Positions 33,301-50,297 of a stretch of DNA of 64,000 nucleotides are shown here, one piece after another (position 1 is the stretch's first letter; each line of letters begins with the position of its first letter). The DNA is from Macrostomum hystrix (lineage: Eukaryota; Platyhelminthes; Macrostomidae), in assembly GCA_950097015.1 (NCBI GenBank), contig CATNEN010000002.1, positions 5,969,501-6,033,500 on the forward strand. Reading direction: 5' to 3'. A program made the position numbers and the translations under genes. The notes below the pieces were generated by a model, which did not search any database, was not told the origin of the DNA, and worked only from the letters and a program-made list of their open reading frames with translations.

Positions 33301-35641
33301 GCTGCAGCGAGCTGCTGCTGCTGCTGAAGGGTGTCCTGAATGTGGGATGTTAGGCGTTGTGAGTTGGTTTCATATGGTGTCAGGTGTTGTCATATAGTGT
33401 CATATGGTGTCATGGTTTCATATGGAGTCATATGGTGTCAGGTGGAGTCATATGGTGTCAGGTGGAGTCATATGGTGTCAGGTGGAGTCACATGGTGTCA
33501 GGTAGAGTCATATGGTGTCAGGTAGAGTCATATGGTGTCAGGTAGAGTCACATGGTGTCAGGTAGAGTCATATGGTGTCAGGTAGAGTCATATGGTGTCA
33601 GGTAGAGTCATATGGTGTCAGGTGGAGTTAAATGGTGTCAGGTAGAGTCATATGGTTTCAGGTGGAGTCATATGGTGTCAGGTGTTATGAGCTCACCTGT
33701 CCGAGAACGGAGCGCAGGAAGGTGCGCACGCTGAGCTCCCTGTAGATGCTCAGCGCCTGGTCCGGGCGGCCCAGGCCCGCACAAGCAGCTAGAGCGGTCT
33801 TAATAGCCGGCTTATCGTTGCTAAGCAAAGCGGCGGTCAGCGACTCGGCCAGACGTCGCTCGAGCAGCTCGCCAAGTCGGTGAACTCGCGGTCGGAGGCC
33901 GTCTATTGTTTGATTTGCGCCCCGCCAACGTGTGCTCAGGTGATTTAGCCGCGCGTAGGCTCGGCCACAGCGCTCCAGACTCACCTGCTGCTGCTGCTGC
34001 TGCTGAGTTTGGCCCTGCGATGGCTCGGCCAGCCAGAGCTCCAGCTTGGCCACCAGGCCGATGCAGGCGGCAACGGCCCGCTGGGCGGCCTCCTTCTGGG
34101 CCGATTGGGCGCGGGCTCGCAGCTGCTCAGCGGCGTCAGCCAGGGCGTCATCGATTTGGGAGAGAATCTCGCTTACCTGAGGTGGTACAGGTATAAATAG
34201 CTACATTCATTTGGGACGGAGAGATGGCAAGTGGCCTTGCCGTGCGATAAGGGGCAACCCTAGAGTACAAGTTTGAGTGTACACTCCCTGTAAAAAATTC
34301 GGCTGCTTCTTCGGCTGGTTTTTGTGCAAAATAGGAGTGGAATCTACCAAAATCCCCCCTATCTCGCAAGAGTTAAAGAAACCACCCAGGAAGCAGCCGA
34401 TGTGATCGTAAATTGTGCGGAAACCGCCGAAAATCACCCGAACCAGTGGCCCATGGGACAACCAGAGAATTCTTTACGGTCGATTCCTCGGCGGTTTCTG
34501 AGCATGGAATCTCACGAACTGGAGGATTCTTTGGGTGATTCCATTTCGCCACCAAGAAGCACCGAGAAACCGCCCAGTTGGGTAGATTCCAAGCATGGAA
34601 TCATCCGATTGGTCTGTTTCCAGCGTTCGGCTGTTTCTTTTTCTGGAAACACCGCAGATTCCAACTGGAATCACCCAAAGAAACATCCCAATTTTTTAGT
34701 GGGCTACCCGACGATGAGAAGTCGTGTGAGTGTTCTCAGGGCTAAACCTATTTGCTTCAGTTCACTGTGTAGCACACAAGCACACAGACACCGTATTGCA
34801 ATTGTTAGGCAGTGTACAGTCTGACTCGCCAAAAGGGCGCAAATTAAAAAGCCACCAAGCCTTCTCTCCGCGACAGTGCCACAAAAAAATGCGGCCTCGC
34901 TGCGGAATCGAGCTCAAGGACCTTGCTGCGAGGTGAGTCACACAACACTGTCACTCGAACACTCTATCGTATGAGCCTATATTAGTTGAATACATTTTCA
35001 TTATAAATCCTTTGAATAAGGAACGCTTGGACAGAATCTTTTGATAGCCTTATATTATTTATCCGTAGAACAAATACGTACGCGCGTGTCTCTTTTGCTT
35101 TTAGACTGACGAAAGGTACAATCTTAATTATTAACAATTGTCAAACAAGTTTTCTTTCATTAAAACTACTACTGCATATTGCAGTACCACTGAATACAAT
35201 TCTTAGATTAGACAGAAACTGCTAGTGGCACAGCCATGGGTATGGCTCAGGAGTGAAAACTAAGGCTTTACAAAGCCTCACCTGGTCCCGCAGCTGCAAC
35301 ACTGGCGAGTGAATTACACTCAGGGCCTTGTCCAAGCCAGCCAGGTTAGTTGACAGGCTAACAAAATCTGCATAGTCCTGATTGATGAGTTCAATTAGAG
35401 AGTTAGTGAGCACCCGGTGATAAGCCACCAGATCGTCGCGAAGCTTCTCTAGCGGCGCTCGACGCTTGTGCTCAAGGATGAAGGCGTCGAGATCGAAGTC
35501 TGGCCTATAAAACACCTCGGGATCAAATACGAAGCTTTGGCCGCGCAGTGCGGACTGCGGATCGGTCAGTGCTGAGTCTGCAGTGGTGTCAAACAGAAAC
35601 TGACGCTGCTGCTGCTGCGATCTGCCACCGCTGGGAGACAT
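30376..35641 (-). CDS. COG2: Conserved oligomeric Golgi complex subunit 2 (COG2), five exons
   Basis: COG2 is a lobe A subunit of the Golgi vesicle-tethering complex acting in retrograde transport. Exons: 35641-35282, 34176-33697, 33335-32982, 32459-31863, 30795-30376, all phase 0, 736 residues, close to the usual length of about 738. Family signatures are clear: an N-terminal FYRPDFDLDAFI and LINQDYADFVSLSTNLAGLD; LPMLFNPGNPDRFHQRY and LAVYFQIRLHE in exon 3; FWKLTLQIVCR and VPRAYRKTNRDMPT in exon 4; and a C-terminal VRRMEDSLRQL plus SDDDKIREQL in exon 5. Glutamine runs occur in exons 1-3. All five exons are present and uninterrupted, so it is probably functional. It lies in the same orientation as DIMT1, about 1 kb away. 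Introns hold SINEs, an inverted-repeat element and three minisatellites. Confidence 0.95.
30880..31015. repeat. Short TAGCAACCATCCCACACCT repeat in COG2 intron 4
   Basis: About six imperfect units of 18-21 bp containing CTAGCAACCATC. They lie about 90 bp upstream of the last exon's acceptor (minus strand). Confidence 0.8.
31564..31816 (-). mobile_element. Chimeric SINE: S1 tail joined to an S2 head
   Basis: 31564-31690 is inverted S1 (GAGGGCTGCGGGCAGTGGCA through GCACACACGCACA). 31700-31816 is inverted S2, with a B-box-like AGATTCGAACTCCCGACC and an A-box-like region near 31785. Read on the minus strand the S2 head comes first and the S1 tail last. It lies in COG2 intron 4, ending about 47 bp from the donor of exon 4. 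Confidence 0.75.
32630..32890. repeat. GTGGGTGCAAGGGAGTGGG minisatellite in COG2 intron 3
   Basis: About 13 imperfect units of 17-19 bp. It occupies the middle of the intron between exon 3 (ends 32982) and exon 4 (starts 32459). Confidence 0.9.
33375..33690. repeat. 20-bp minisatellite in COG2 intron 2
   Basis: About 15 units of GGTGGAGTCATATGGTGTCA or GGTAGAGTCATATGGTGTCA. The array begins a few bases from the exon 2 donor at 33696 and runs to within about 40 bp of the exon 3 acceptor, so the intron is nearly all repeat. Confidence 0.95.
34286..34703. mobile_element. Probable non-autonomous DNA element with inverted ends
   Basis: The left end reads CCCTGTAAAAAATTCGGCTG; the complement of the right end reads CCCACTAAAAAATTGGGATG. 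Interior segments also pair (GGAATCTACC near 34341 with GGTAGATTCC near 34585; repeated GAAACCGCC-like motifs in both orientations). Length is about 418 bp with no coding capacity. The target duplication is unclear. It lies in COG2 intron 1. Confidence 0.5.
34735..34970 (-). mobile_element. Diverged SINE family S1, inverted
   Basis: It contains AGGCAGTGTACAGTCTGACT, CAAGCCTTCTCTCCGCGACA and the reversed B-box region GCGGAATCGAGCTCAAGGAC, followed by the reversed head. It is older than the 8713 copy, judging by mismatches. It lies in COG2 intron 1. Confidence 0.7.
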
Positions 35642-35738
35642 CGCCGCAGAGTCTCCCGGCGACTTAGGTGAGTTAGTTGCTATGTAGGATGCCTGAAAGT
35701 GTTTGTCGTCAAATCTTCAAATAAAAATCTGACTATTT

Positions 35739-35925
35739 GCAGGAGGGCTGCGGGCACTGGCACATCATCTGGTGACAGTCGACCCGCAGCCACAGAGAAG
35801 CAATTCCGCTCGTTTCGCTGACTCCTGAGCACACACGCACACAGGGGTGTCCTGACTTTTCATTTTCAGGCTGTGTATACTCATGGGGTTGGACCTCATG
35901 GGAAGAAGTTGCACGACTTACCTCA
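35739..35925 (-). mobile_element. SINE family S1, inverted, head missing
   Basis: It begins TGCAGGAGGGCTGCGGGCAC and carries the ACTCCTGAGCACACACGCAC and TCCTGACTTTTCATTTTCAG segments. It stops before the tRNA-like head. Confidence 0.75.
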
Positions 35926-36204
35926 AGAGAGAGACACAAAAAGCTATTAACTAATAATAATAATAATCATACATGCGCAACCTCCCAAATCTTACCCGGC
36001 CGTGCGACTTAGTTTTTGCTCTCATTTGCGACTTAGTTCATTTCATTGCTCTATTTATGACTTAGTTTGCTCTCATTTGCTCTCTTTTTCTCTCCCCTTT
36101 TTCCTTTTCTTCACGCCTTCCTTTTTTGTCCCTTGGTCCCCCCTTTGATTTTTTTGCGCTTGGTCAATTGGTTTTTGCGACTTACCTTGCTTGGCCCTCG
36201 TTTC

Positions 36205-36234
36205 ACCCGGCCGGTTCGGCCGGGTCGGCCGGGT
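36205..36234. repeat. GC-rich palindrome
   Basis: CACCCGGCCG and CGGCCGGGTG are perfect 10-bp inverted arms around a 10-12 bp centre that itself contains CGGCCG. It lies between COG2 and DIMT1, next to the S2 SINE. Confidence 0.8.
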
Positions 36235-36246
36235 GTTGCGCATGTA

Positions 36247-36425
36247 TGATAATAATTGATTACACCTGCCCCAATTGCGCGGCGCATCTGGAGGCTGCGT
36301 ACTGCTGTTCAGTCCATAGACTGGGGTGAACTAAAGCAATGCATAGTTGGTAAAGGACACAGATTGTTCCAGTAGATTCGGGAATCGAACCCCCGACCTT
36401 CCGATGCTCTAACCACTAGGCTACA
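36247..36425 (-). mobile_element. SINE family S2, inverted
   Basis: It contains TTGCGCGGCGCATCTGGAGG, TTCAGTCCATAGACTGG and, toward the right end, the reversed B-box GGGAATCGAACCCCCGAC and A-box region CTCTAACCACTAGGCTACA. It is the same family as 5243-5466. Confidence 0.85.
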
Positions 36426-36644
36426 GCGTTCTACAACCTTCATTCGTATTAACCTATCTAAATAAAAGGAATCGTGTTAAAAGTTCGCGAAATAAAAAAA
36501 GAGTCCAACCACTGAGAATAATCAAAGGCAAAAATCTGAATTTAACCGCCATTAATCCGCTGAAATCATGGAAGCCTGATTATTGTTCCAGTCAATCAGT
36601 CATTAACAGGTGTGAAATGCATTGAGAAACTGCAGGTCAACGAG

Positions 36645-42734
<6,090 letters not shown>

Positions 42735-45700
42735 CCGGTCGTTTTGGCCATACACAGTTTCGGCCAAAAGCCGAATGAGTATAATAATGCTACATTATTA
42801 CTAAAATATAGTTATGTTCGTACTGTACTGTACATAAATGTACTGTCTGTAATTTTCAGTAAATTTTAGCAGTCCTTAAAATAAGTTGAAGCCTAAAGGG
42901 CTGTACATCTGGCGACTGTACATCTGATAGCTTTCGCACTCAACCAATTGAATCAACGATTCAATGCTTGTGCATTTAGCTATCCGTCGCGCATAAAATA
43001 GTGGCGTGTAATTGCAATTCTTTGTATGTAATGGTTCCCCGATACATAAATTCAGATTTATATTCGAAATATAACAAACACTCTGGCTCTGTCCTACCAA
43101 ATCACATGAAAATTTACAGTCTTCGAACAGTCTTCGATATGCAATCTTAGATGCCATATTTATATTCAGAATAGAGCCACTTTCGCTGCTCAACTTTACC
43201 GTCTTCGAACAGCCCTGATCGATGAAATGTTTTTGCATGCTTCATTAATTTCCTTTTGGTATGACTACTGGTACAGAACGACGCTTTTCTATTCTTAGCT
43301 TCCCGACCGTCCTTAACACCCTCCGTCGTATGACATGCGAGACACAAACGCTTTGTTGGTGAGTGGAAAGAAAGCCAAACCTCTTAAAAGTTCTACGAGG
43401 TCACTATCGAATGAAATTCAACATGCAAAACTTTTAAATCTTTAAAAACGCAATCGTATTTAATTGGTGTGAACGGATCCGATGTGAATGTAATCGGATT
43501 GGTGTGAACTTCACACTTTAATTCACACAGAAAGTCTGCAGAGTTTCGAGGCGTCGGACATACAGTCTTTCTCTTTAAAAAGGAAGAGACTGTGGCTCTA
43601 CTGGTATAGTCTATGGGCGTAAACAAGATGTCAGAGGCTATTGAGCCCTGTCCTTTTTACTGTACTTGCACTTTCCCAGCATATGGTAAGGAAAGATGAC
43701 TTCTTTTTAAGATTTATATGTAAGTCCTGGACCTCCTCCTTGCATTTGTCTTTAAATTCTGTCTAGATCGCCTTTTCTTAAGCCTAAATTCTTGCTATCA
43801 CAGAAGATTTCTTTTGCGAAATAGCGTCGAAAGTGAATCTGCGATTTAGCTGTACGATTATTGTTCTGCGTTAATTTAAATATTGCTATTGTTTGTTCTT
43901 TTATATTTAGCTAGTGCGCTATGAATTGCGATTTTTTAATGCTTTTTTGCTTTTTCTTCTGCATATATACAAGTAGTTGTCTGCCATCGGTCGTAGAGGT
44001 GAGTTTTTTATACCGAAATATTACTCGGGCGTGGTGGAGAGGGCCACTCTATAGTAGTCAGAAGACCGACGCCCCAAAAAGTGCAGCAGTTATAGCTAAC
44101 TCTGTTACGTCTGTTTAACGCAAGCCCTAATAGAATACACCTTCCCACAAGATATCGTGCAGTGACACCGGTAAGCCCTCAATGCTGTTATTATCTATTA
44201 TTTGTTATTTTATTCAGTAAAAAAGTAAACAAGAGTTTGATACTGTACGAATTTAAATATCAAATTAACAGATTGATCGAGCTATTCGTGAAGCAGCGGA
44301 AGTCTTTCCACGACCGACAGACTTTCGAAGATCGACGCCTTTCTTCGAATTACTCTTTCGCCGTCTGCGAATGCGCAACCGTGTTCGTCAGCGCAACATG
44401 CTATGGGCACGCATAAACATATTATATCCGAGAGAGCAAAGCAACTCAAGTGCTGATCGTCGGTTTGCCGCAGGGGCGCAACGCGGAGACGGAGATGACT
44501 GCAGCTCGGAAGGATCAGAGTCTAATTCTGACTCTGTAAGAAAGCAAAGTTCGATAAATAGCATGAAAGGAATTTTCGACGAGAACGCACGGCAAGAGAA
44601 TCGCAACTTTGAACTATACCATGAATTTCAAAGTCAAGAAGAAGAACATTTTGTCTGTAACCAGTCAGGAAACAGTAAAGAAATAGAGATTGACTTAGAA
44701 GCTAAATGATGTAAAGAACATTGGTTTGCAAATGGTTGAGACACGATTTGAATTTTCTCGTCCGGATACGAACAAAGCAATCAGTAAGGCAATGCGAAGG
44801 ATTTCAACTTGCGTTTTAGTATTTTCTGGTTACAACCATATAAAAGCCCCGGACTCCAGAAAGCAAAAAACTATGTTTTGGACAATTAAAGCTGGTTGCA
44901 TGTAAAATTGCTGGATGCAGTAGGTTATATCGATTTGTTATGCAGAATCCTCCGAAAATGATGAATACAAATTTTCTGTTCAATCATATGGCAAATTCGA
45001 TCATTCAAAGTCGGCCTACAGCTGCTTTAGACGAACAACACACGAAGAGAGACAAAAATTTATAGCACAAATTCGCGAAGTCGGAGCTACGGAGGCTTAC
45101 CGCAAAAATTTGTGCTCAAGCTACAATTTGTCTTACTTCTTATCAAAAAACTTTGATTCATGTAAAACACTTGGTGTCATGAAAAATTTACGGCGCCTTA
45201 TTTGTGCTGAGGAGCGACTGCACAACAGTATGTCCGTTCAGCTTGGCATCCTTCAGAAATTTTATGAAGCCGAATTTCCTGATGCAATTATACCAGGTGT
45301 TATCCGTGAAAGATGCATAGATCCATTTCGGCTCATATTAATTTCTGCTGCGGAAATCAGGCTTTTGTTGTCTTTGCTATCTGCTGACCGACCAACATTT
45401 TTGCACTTCACCCTTTGCATTCTTGTATCATTTATATCATACCATTCAAAAATTTTCTTGCTTGCTGTTCGACGACTGTAAAGTTTGGTTGAAATTGGAG
45501 CAGCGAAAGTGGCTCTATTCTGAATATAAATATGGCCTCTAAGATTGCATATAAATGCATTGCGGAGATAGGCGAGCACAGTTCAGACGTGAATAACTTT
45601 TGAACTGTACTACGAACCGACTCCAAATTTGATATGCACGGAAAACTCGCTTGCTGTTCGAAGACTGTAAATTTTCATGTGATTTGGTAGGACAGAGCCA

Positions 45701-46349
45701 GAGTGTTTGTTATATTTCGAATATAAATCTGAATATATGTATCGGGGAACCATTACATATTCTTTGTCATTGTGTAGTACAATACTCCTGCTACTTTTAA
45801 ATCAAGGACTCGTTTTAAATATGTATATTATTTGTCATTTCTATTTCGTATTTTGTTGTTCACGATGTCATTATATTATTCTATACTGTATTCGTACTCT
45901 ACTTTCTCTCGCTGTGTCGATGGTATAGTATTTTACTGTATTCGTATTTGTTTTACAGTATGATACATTTAAAAAGCTCACTGCGATCGCGAACTCTTAT
46001 GCTGTATGCTGATTGGCTCGAAATATAAATATACACTTAATAATGATTGGCGGCCAGACCTGAGCGCTCGGGTGGTTAATTGCTCTAATTCGGCCTTGTA
46101 ACCATTTGGAGTTGCGTTGTTCATAATTTAAAGCGGCCACCGGCAACTTTCAAAGTGTTAAAATTGTAAAATTCAAATTCGTGCTTTCCATCGTCGCTTT
46201 CAAATAAAATTAAAACTCTTAAATTAATTGGAAATTAGCCGTCAGAATGTTGTGAGTTTAAATAAGTATGGGGCCGAACTGGTTTGTGGCCGAAACGGTT
46301 TGAGGCCGAACCGGCTTTTGGCCGAAACGCCTATGGCCGAAACGACCGG
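42735..46349 (+). mobile_element. Degenerate DNA transposon, probably MULE-like
   Basis: Inverted termini of about 38 bp bound it: CCGGTCGTTTTGGCCATACA at the left, and on the complement of the right end CCGGTCGTTTCGGCCATAGG; both continue to TTTCGGCCAAAAGCCG. A second inverted pair lies inside: 43011-43132 matches the complement of about 45652-45766, and 43134-43212 matches the complement of about 45472-45560. Interior frames on the plus strand are broken by stops. No target duplication was found at the flanks. Confidence 0.75.
44371..45481 (+). pseudogene. Broken transposase-like reading frames inside the MULE-like element
   Basis: Open pieces at 44371-44709 and 45110-45481 are separated by stops. 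Between them, around 44740-44960, the translation contains FEFSRPDTN, VLVFSGYNHIK and a nearby K-MFW and GC pattern reminiscent of a FLYWCH zinc finger, followed by a helical segment (LGVMKNLRRLICAEERL) of the kind seen between FLYWCH and MULE catalytic domains. The catalytic DDE core is not identified. The family assignment is inference. Confidence 0.4.
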
Positions 46350-47012
46350 TTACCCCGCCCTATACCCCAACCCCAACTTTTTAACAAGGTTTTCAAAGTC
46401 AATTAAGCAGATTTTGAAATAAATTTGGGAATAGAATAGTCTTCATATTGATAGCTATTAATATGTAGAGGTGTAAAGGGGCAGTGTGTGAAAAAACTGA
46501 AACTAATTGTAAAAGTTAAAAATAGGCCAGTCCACAACAATTAGCCTGTTTGGCCAAAGTTATTTATTTATGTTTATTTGGATGAGTTCTGAAATTTTTT
46601 CGAACTTAGGTATAAAATATTCTAAATTGCTGTTCTAAATTGGTGCGAATGCGTAGAAAGCGAAAGTGATAACGAGCATTTAATCAGTCGAATAATTTGA
46701 TATTTAAAAAAAAATGAAAACTCAAGAGCGCGCAAAAATGATTACGAGAAAATATATATATAAAAAAAAATTAATAATTCGTTTAAACGTTTTGAATTTT
46801 TGATTAGCATATCAGCCAATTGCATACATTGCAGCGTGTGCATATACTGTTTGTAGTATGCATAATATTGTTGTAATGTAATTAAGCGTAGAATAACAGC
46901 AAATGCGCTTTAAAATGCACCTGCATATTTAACACGGTGAAATGTTACTGAAAATGTTGCTATCAAAGTCAAAATTCTTCAAAGCTTATTGACACCACTA
47001 AGCTTTAAGATT
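46350..47012. other. AT-rich spacer
   Basis: No gene or element is recognised between the right end of the MULE-like element and the hAT transposase scrap. Confidence 0.5.
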
Positions 47013-47201
47013 TTAATTTCCGTCGATGAAAAGCAGCATTTGAACCATCTCCGGCGAAAGCCGGTTCCTCTTTTCAGTAACGACGAGGCTTTCCACACTG
47101 ATCAGCCGCTCCGACTCGGCACTGGATGGAGGAGGGATGCATGCTATAGAAACTTGGATGTGACGAATCCCAGACGGCAGTTCGTTCTTGCGTCTGTTCA
47201 A
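47013..47201 (-). pseudogene. hAT transposase C-terminal dimerisation fragment
   Basis: The minus strand encodes CIPPPSSAESERLISVESLV followed by TEKRNRLSPEMVQMLLFIDGN, the characteristic end of hAT transposases and of ZBED-type proteins (consensus IPPSSAESERLFS, then KRNRLSP). Upstream parts (zinc finger, DDE core) are not recognisable, so this is a fragment, or the last exon of a gene whose other exons I cannot see. Confidence 0.75.
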
Positions 47202-48513
47202 TAGTTTAGCTGTGCTAACCGAGCTTTTTTCTCAGAAGGAAAAAATAAAATATTTGGAACCATAACTTCCACGACTGTCCACTGTGTGCGTTTCGTGTGA
47301 GCTCGCGAACTGACAGCTATAGTTTGAATTCGAAATATAGTACGGCTTAAACTACGCATTCCTAAACTAGAACTTAAAATAAACAAGAAAATATAATTCG
47401 TAAGCGATAAAAAGTAAAACAAGTGACACCATGAAAATAGTTGCGGGATGAGTTCTGCCTCGAGTTCTACCATGAACGTCGCTGCCTCGCACTCCAAAGG
47501 ACGCTAGTTCGATTCACCCTTCAAGTCACCATTAATTTCGGGACAGTAGCGACCGGCGGAGGTGCACCATATTTCGTGCAATCAAAGCTTGAAATAATAG
47601 CTTCAAGCTATAATAATAAATAATAGCCCATCCATGGTCGTTCAGGATGAGCCGATGTCGCGGTTTTGGATTCTGCAGACTTGCTTCTCGTTTGATTTTC
47701 CCACAAAATCTCCATCAATGTAGAAATTCTCGAAGCATTGCGCATTGTTGGCAGTTTTCATTTTAAAATTGAAAGCTCTCTGCTTTGAGCAGATTTGGCT
47801 TGTGAGAGCATTTGCTGAGTGAGCATCACGGCTGAACATTTTCGAAGGTGCTGTTTCATCCGGAACAATCATCGCCTTCTGGCGCAACTCAGGCGATGAG
47901 ACCAGCAAAATGAGATGGGTTTGCGCTGAGGTATCCTGAAGTATTGATTTAAATATATACATATTGCGAAGCAATGATGCATCGCAACTCGCTGAGAAGC
48001 AGTTGATTTGAGTTAGATGTGTTGTGTGTGTTGCACACTGTAATTACCTGTGGAAAACAATGAGATGGAGTCTGTGATCGACATAACTTAACATTGGCTC
48101 AAAAGCAGCCTTTTTGTTTTGAGCAAATGTATGCTGAAAATGGATCGATCTTGTTGTCTTCCACAAGGTTACAAAATTCATAGCTTAGTGTTCAATCAAA
48201 GAGAAGCTAGAAGTGAAAATTAGTTTCCTGTATGATTACAACAAAGAGTTATTCAACAGTGTATCCTGATACTGCTGCTGTACAAGTTACTTTTGTATGA
48301 AAAAATGAACAGTAAACTGCCTTGCCTTTTAAATATTTGTCAAGTTGCTCCGTTTATTTAAGAAGATGCAGTTTAAAAAGAGTTAATGTTGCTCATTTTC
48401 AGTTTTTTCCTTGATATTTTTAATAAGAGTATCGATCAAATCGACTTGAAATTGAAATTCCGTGTATAGAATCGGCGCAGAACCAGTCGTGACGATCGAG
48501 GATCAACGGTGCT
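47202..48513. other. Unassigned AT-rich sequence
   Basis: Open frames at 47198-47497 and 47642-47974 (minus) have no motif I recognise. They may be decayed parts of the hAT element whose C-terminus lies at 47013. Confidence 0.4.
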
Positions 48514-49272
48514 TCAATTAAACGGCGACAAGCACTCGCAATAAACTCCATTTGTGTCCGAGGCTTCACTCCTGTCAGTTAAGCCCTTGTCACGAAAGAA
48601 CCTCGCTATGGCGTTCTCCTTGCCTCCGAAGTTGTTTGGCTCACCCGAATTCCAAAGGCTATTGTCCACGGTGATGTTGCAAGCGACCCATGACCAACCA
48701 CCTCGGGGCTCCGCACTGCCTGGCGCCTGAAAGCCTCCGAGCCACAGTGTTTTGCCCTGGCCCTTCGTGACTTGCAGGTTGTCCACGTGGGTCATCTCGG
48801 TAGCGTCAGTCACGTCAGCCATAATCACCAGACCGCTCTCCGACTCGCACTTCTGCCTGCCAGCTTGCCAGCCCCAACTATCAAAGTACAGCTTGTACTT
48901 TACTCCGCACAGGTCATCTTCGTAGCCTGACGGGCACAGGGCGCCAAGTTCGAGTCCCGACTGCTGCTTCACCAACACCTGGCCTCTCCTGGAGCAGCTG
49001 CAGTCCTTTACCGACTTGTTGCACTTGTCAAACACGAACAGCTGGCACGCGCCGTCAGCCATGGCGAACGCTTGACAACGCGGGTTTAGCAGACACAGAT
49101 TGGCGCAGCCAAAAGGAATCACCTCCGGGTGGGTCTGGACGAACTCAGCGTTGATGCAGAGGAAGCCGTCCATCACAGCGAAAAACCCAGCCGAACGGCT
49201 AAGCACCATCGGGCTCTTGAGCACAGAGCAGATCAACAGCATGACGAAAAAGCGGGTGGCACTAGTCTTCAT
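48514..49272 (-). CDS. Secreted C-type lectin-like protein with a PAN-like N-terminal module
   Basis: Intronless, 252 residues from ATG 49272; an upstream in-frame start at 49338 exists, but the 49272 start places a signal peptide (FFVMLLICSVL) directly at the N-terminus. Residues about 37-80 have a cysteine pattern like a PAN/apple module (GFLCINAEF, CLLNPRCQAF, CQLFVFDKC). The C-type lectin domain follows from about 115: CGVKYKLYFDSWGWQAGRQK, then LWLGGFQ, WSWVACNI and the ligand loop SGEPNNFGGKENA, ending in YCEC. The EPN motif suggests calcium-dependent mannose-type binding. It is likely extracellular, perhaps immune or mucus-related; that role is inference. Confidence 0.88.
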   Translation of the reverse strand: MKTSATRFFVMLLICSVLKSPMVLSRSAGFFAVMDGFLCINAEFVQTHPEVIPFGCANLCLLNPRCQAFAMADGACQLFVFDKCNKSVKDCSCSRRGQVLVKQQSGLELGALCPSGYEDDLCGVKYKLYFDSWGWQAGRQKCESESGLVIMADVTDATEMTHVDNLQVTKGQGKTLWLGGFQAPGSAEPRGGWSWVACNITVDNSLWNSGEPNNFGGKENAIARFFRDKGLTDRSEASDTNGVYCECLSPFN

Positions 49273-49500
49273 TTCTGATGTAGCTCGCACATGAGTTGTT
49301 GCTCTATCGTCACACAGTCTTGCTCGCCTCTGCAACAAACCACTCGAGTCGCGAATGCGCCTTTGTAGCTATCGCCCCGAACTCAAGCTTCTATTGTTTC
49401 TAGGATTGTGAGCCCATTTCAGATTTGACAGCTTCACTCATTGGCTGTTGATTTCCAGGGAAAACACTTTACAATGAACTGAATCTCTGTCAGTCCTTAG
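49273..49500. promoter_or_regulatory. 5' flank of the lectin gene
   Basis: This sequence is immediately upstream of the minus-strand lectin start. No core promoter element is assigned with confidence. Confidence 0.35.
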
Positions 49501-49690
49501 CTCCCATTGGTTAGCGCTTCGGTATTCGGTCTGAGAGGGCAGGAGTTCGAATCTTAATACAAGGAGACAATTAGCGTGGACTGGAGATGGAGTCTCCCAG
49601 TCCACGGACTGAACAGCTCTTTAACGCAAATGCTGTGGCTGTTCCATTGGTTGTACAATTGACCCAACTGGGTTAGGCGTAATTTATAAT
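49501..49690 (+). mobile_element. SINE family S2, diverged copy
   Basis: The A-box-like TTGGTTAGCGCTTCGG and B-box-like AGGAGTTCGAATCTTAA lie at tRNA-like spacing, followed by the S2 body motif CCCAGTCCACGGACTGAACAG. Confidence 0.75.
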
Positions 49691-49744
49691 TTTATTTGTT
49701 ATGCTAGACTAAGACACTTATAATAGAACAAAGTATACGAGTAG

Positions 49745-49868
49745 TTAGAGAATTGAAGGTCGGGGTTCTATTTCCGATACCCACTGGAACAATTTGTGTC
49801 CTTTAGCAACACACTTAACTCTACATTGCTTCAATTCATCCAGCTGTTAAATTGGTACCAGAATTAGC
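49745..49868 (+). mobile_element. SINE family S2 fragment
   Basis: It starts at the B-box region (GAAGGTCGGGGTTCTATTTC) and continues CACTGGAACAATTTGTGTCC to the TGTTAAATTGGTACCAG segment also seen in the mosaic at 5965. The A-box end is missing. The S1 copy starts directly after it. Confidence 0.65.
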
Positions 49869-50297
49869 TGGGTTTCAGTGGCAGAGCGGTCAACGCGTTT
49901 GCCTCTCGCACAACGGTCCCTAAGTTCGATTCCACGGCGAGGCCACATTTATTTGGGGCGCAGCCGCGGAGAGAAGGCTTGAGGGCTTGTCGTGCAATTT
50001 ACGCCCTTGAGGGCCAACCTCTAAGGCACAGTGAAATGTACACTGCCTGACAATGAGAAAGTCAGGGCAACTGTACACACCTGTGTGAGCGTATGCCTGC
50101 GTACAGTATCTGTGTGTGTGTGCTCACGAGTCAGCGAAATGGGCAGAATTGCCTCCTCGCTGGCTGCGGGTCTAGTGTCACTAATTGATGTCCCCCCAGT
50201 CCATGGACTGAACAGCCGTACGCAGCCTTCTGGTGCGCCGCGCAATAGCTGCGGCTAGTGCTGTCGGCTGCACATCTGACCCATTTGGGGCAGGTGA
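49869..50297 (+). mobile_element. Chimeric SINE: S1 head and body joined to S2 tail
   Basis: 49869-50190 is S1 with a good tRNA-like head (GTGGCAGAGCGGTCAACGCG, then AAGTTCGATTCCACGGC). At about 50190 it passes into S2 body (CCCCCAGTCCATGGACTGAA, then GCGCAATAGCTGCGGC) and ends near 50297. Confidence 0.8.

Larger units (their letters stand above)
35642..36644. other. COG2-DIMT1 intergenic region with two SINEs
   Basis: This stretch of about 1 kb holds the start region of COG2 and the end of DIMT1. It contains an inverted, 5'-shortened S1 SINE (35739-35925), a CT- and T-rich stretch with CTTAGTTTGCTCTCATTTGC-type repetition (36000-36200), a GC palindrome (36205-36234) and an inverted S2 SINE (36247-36425). 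Confidence 0.65.
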
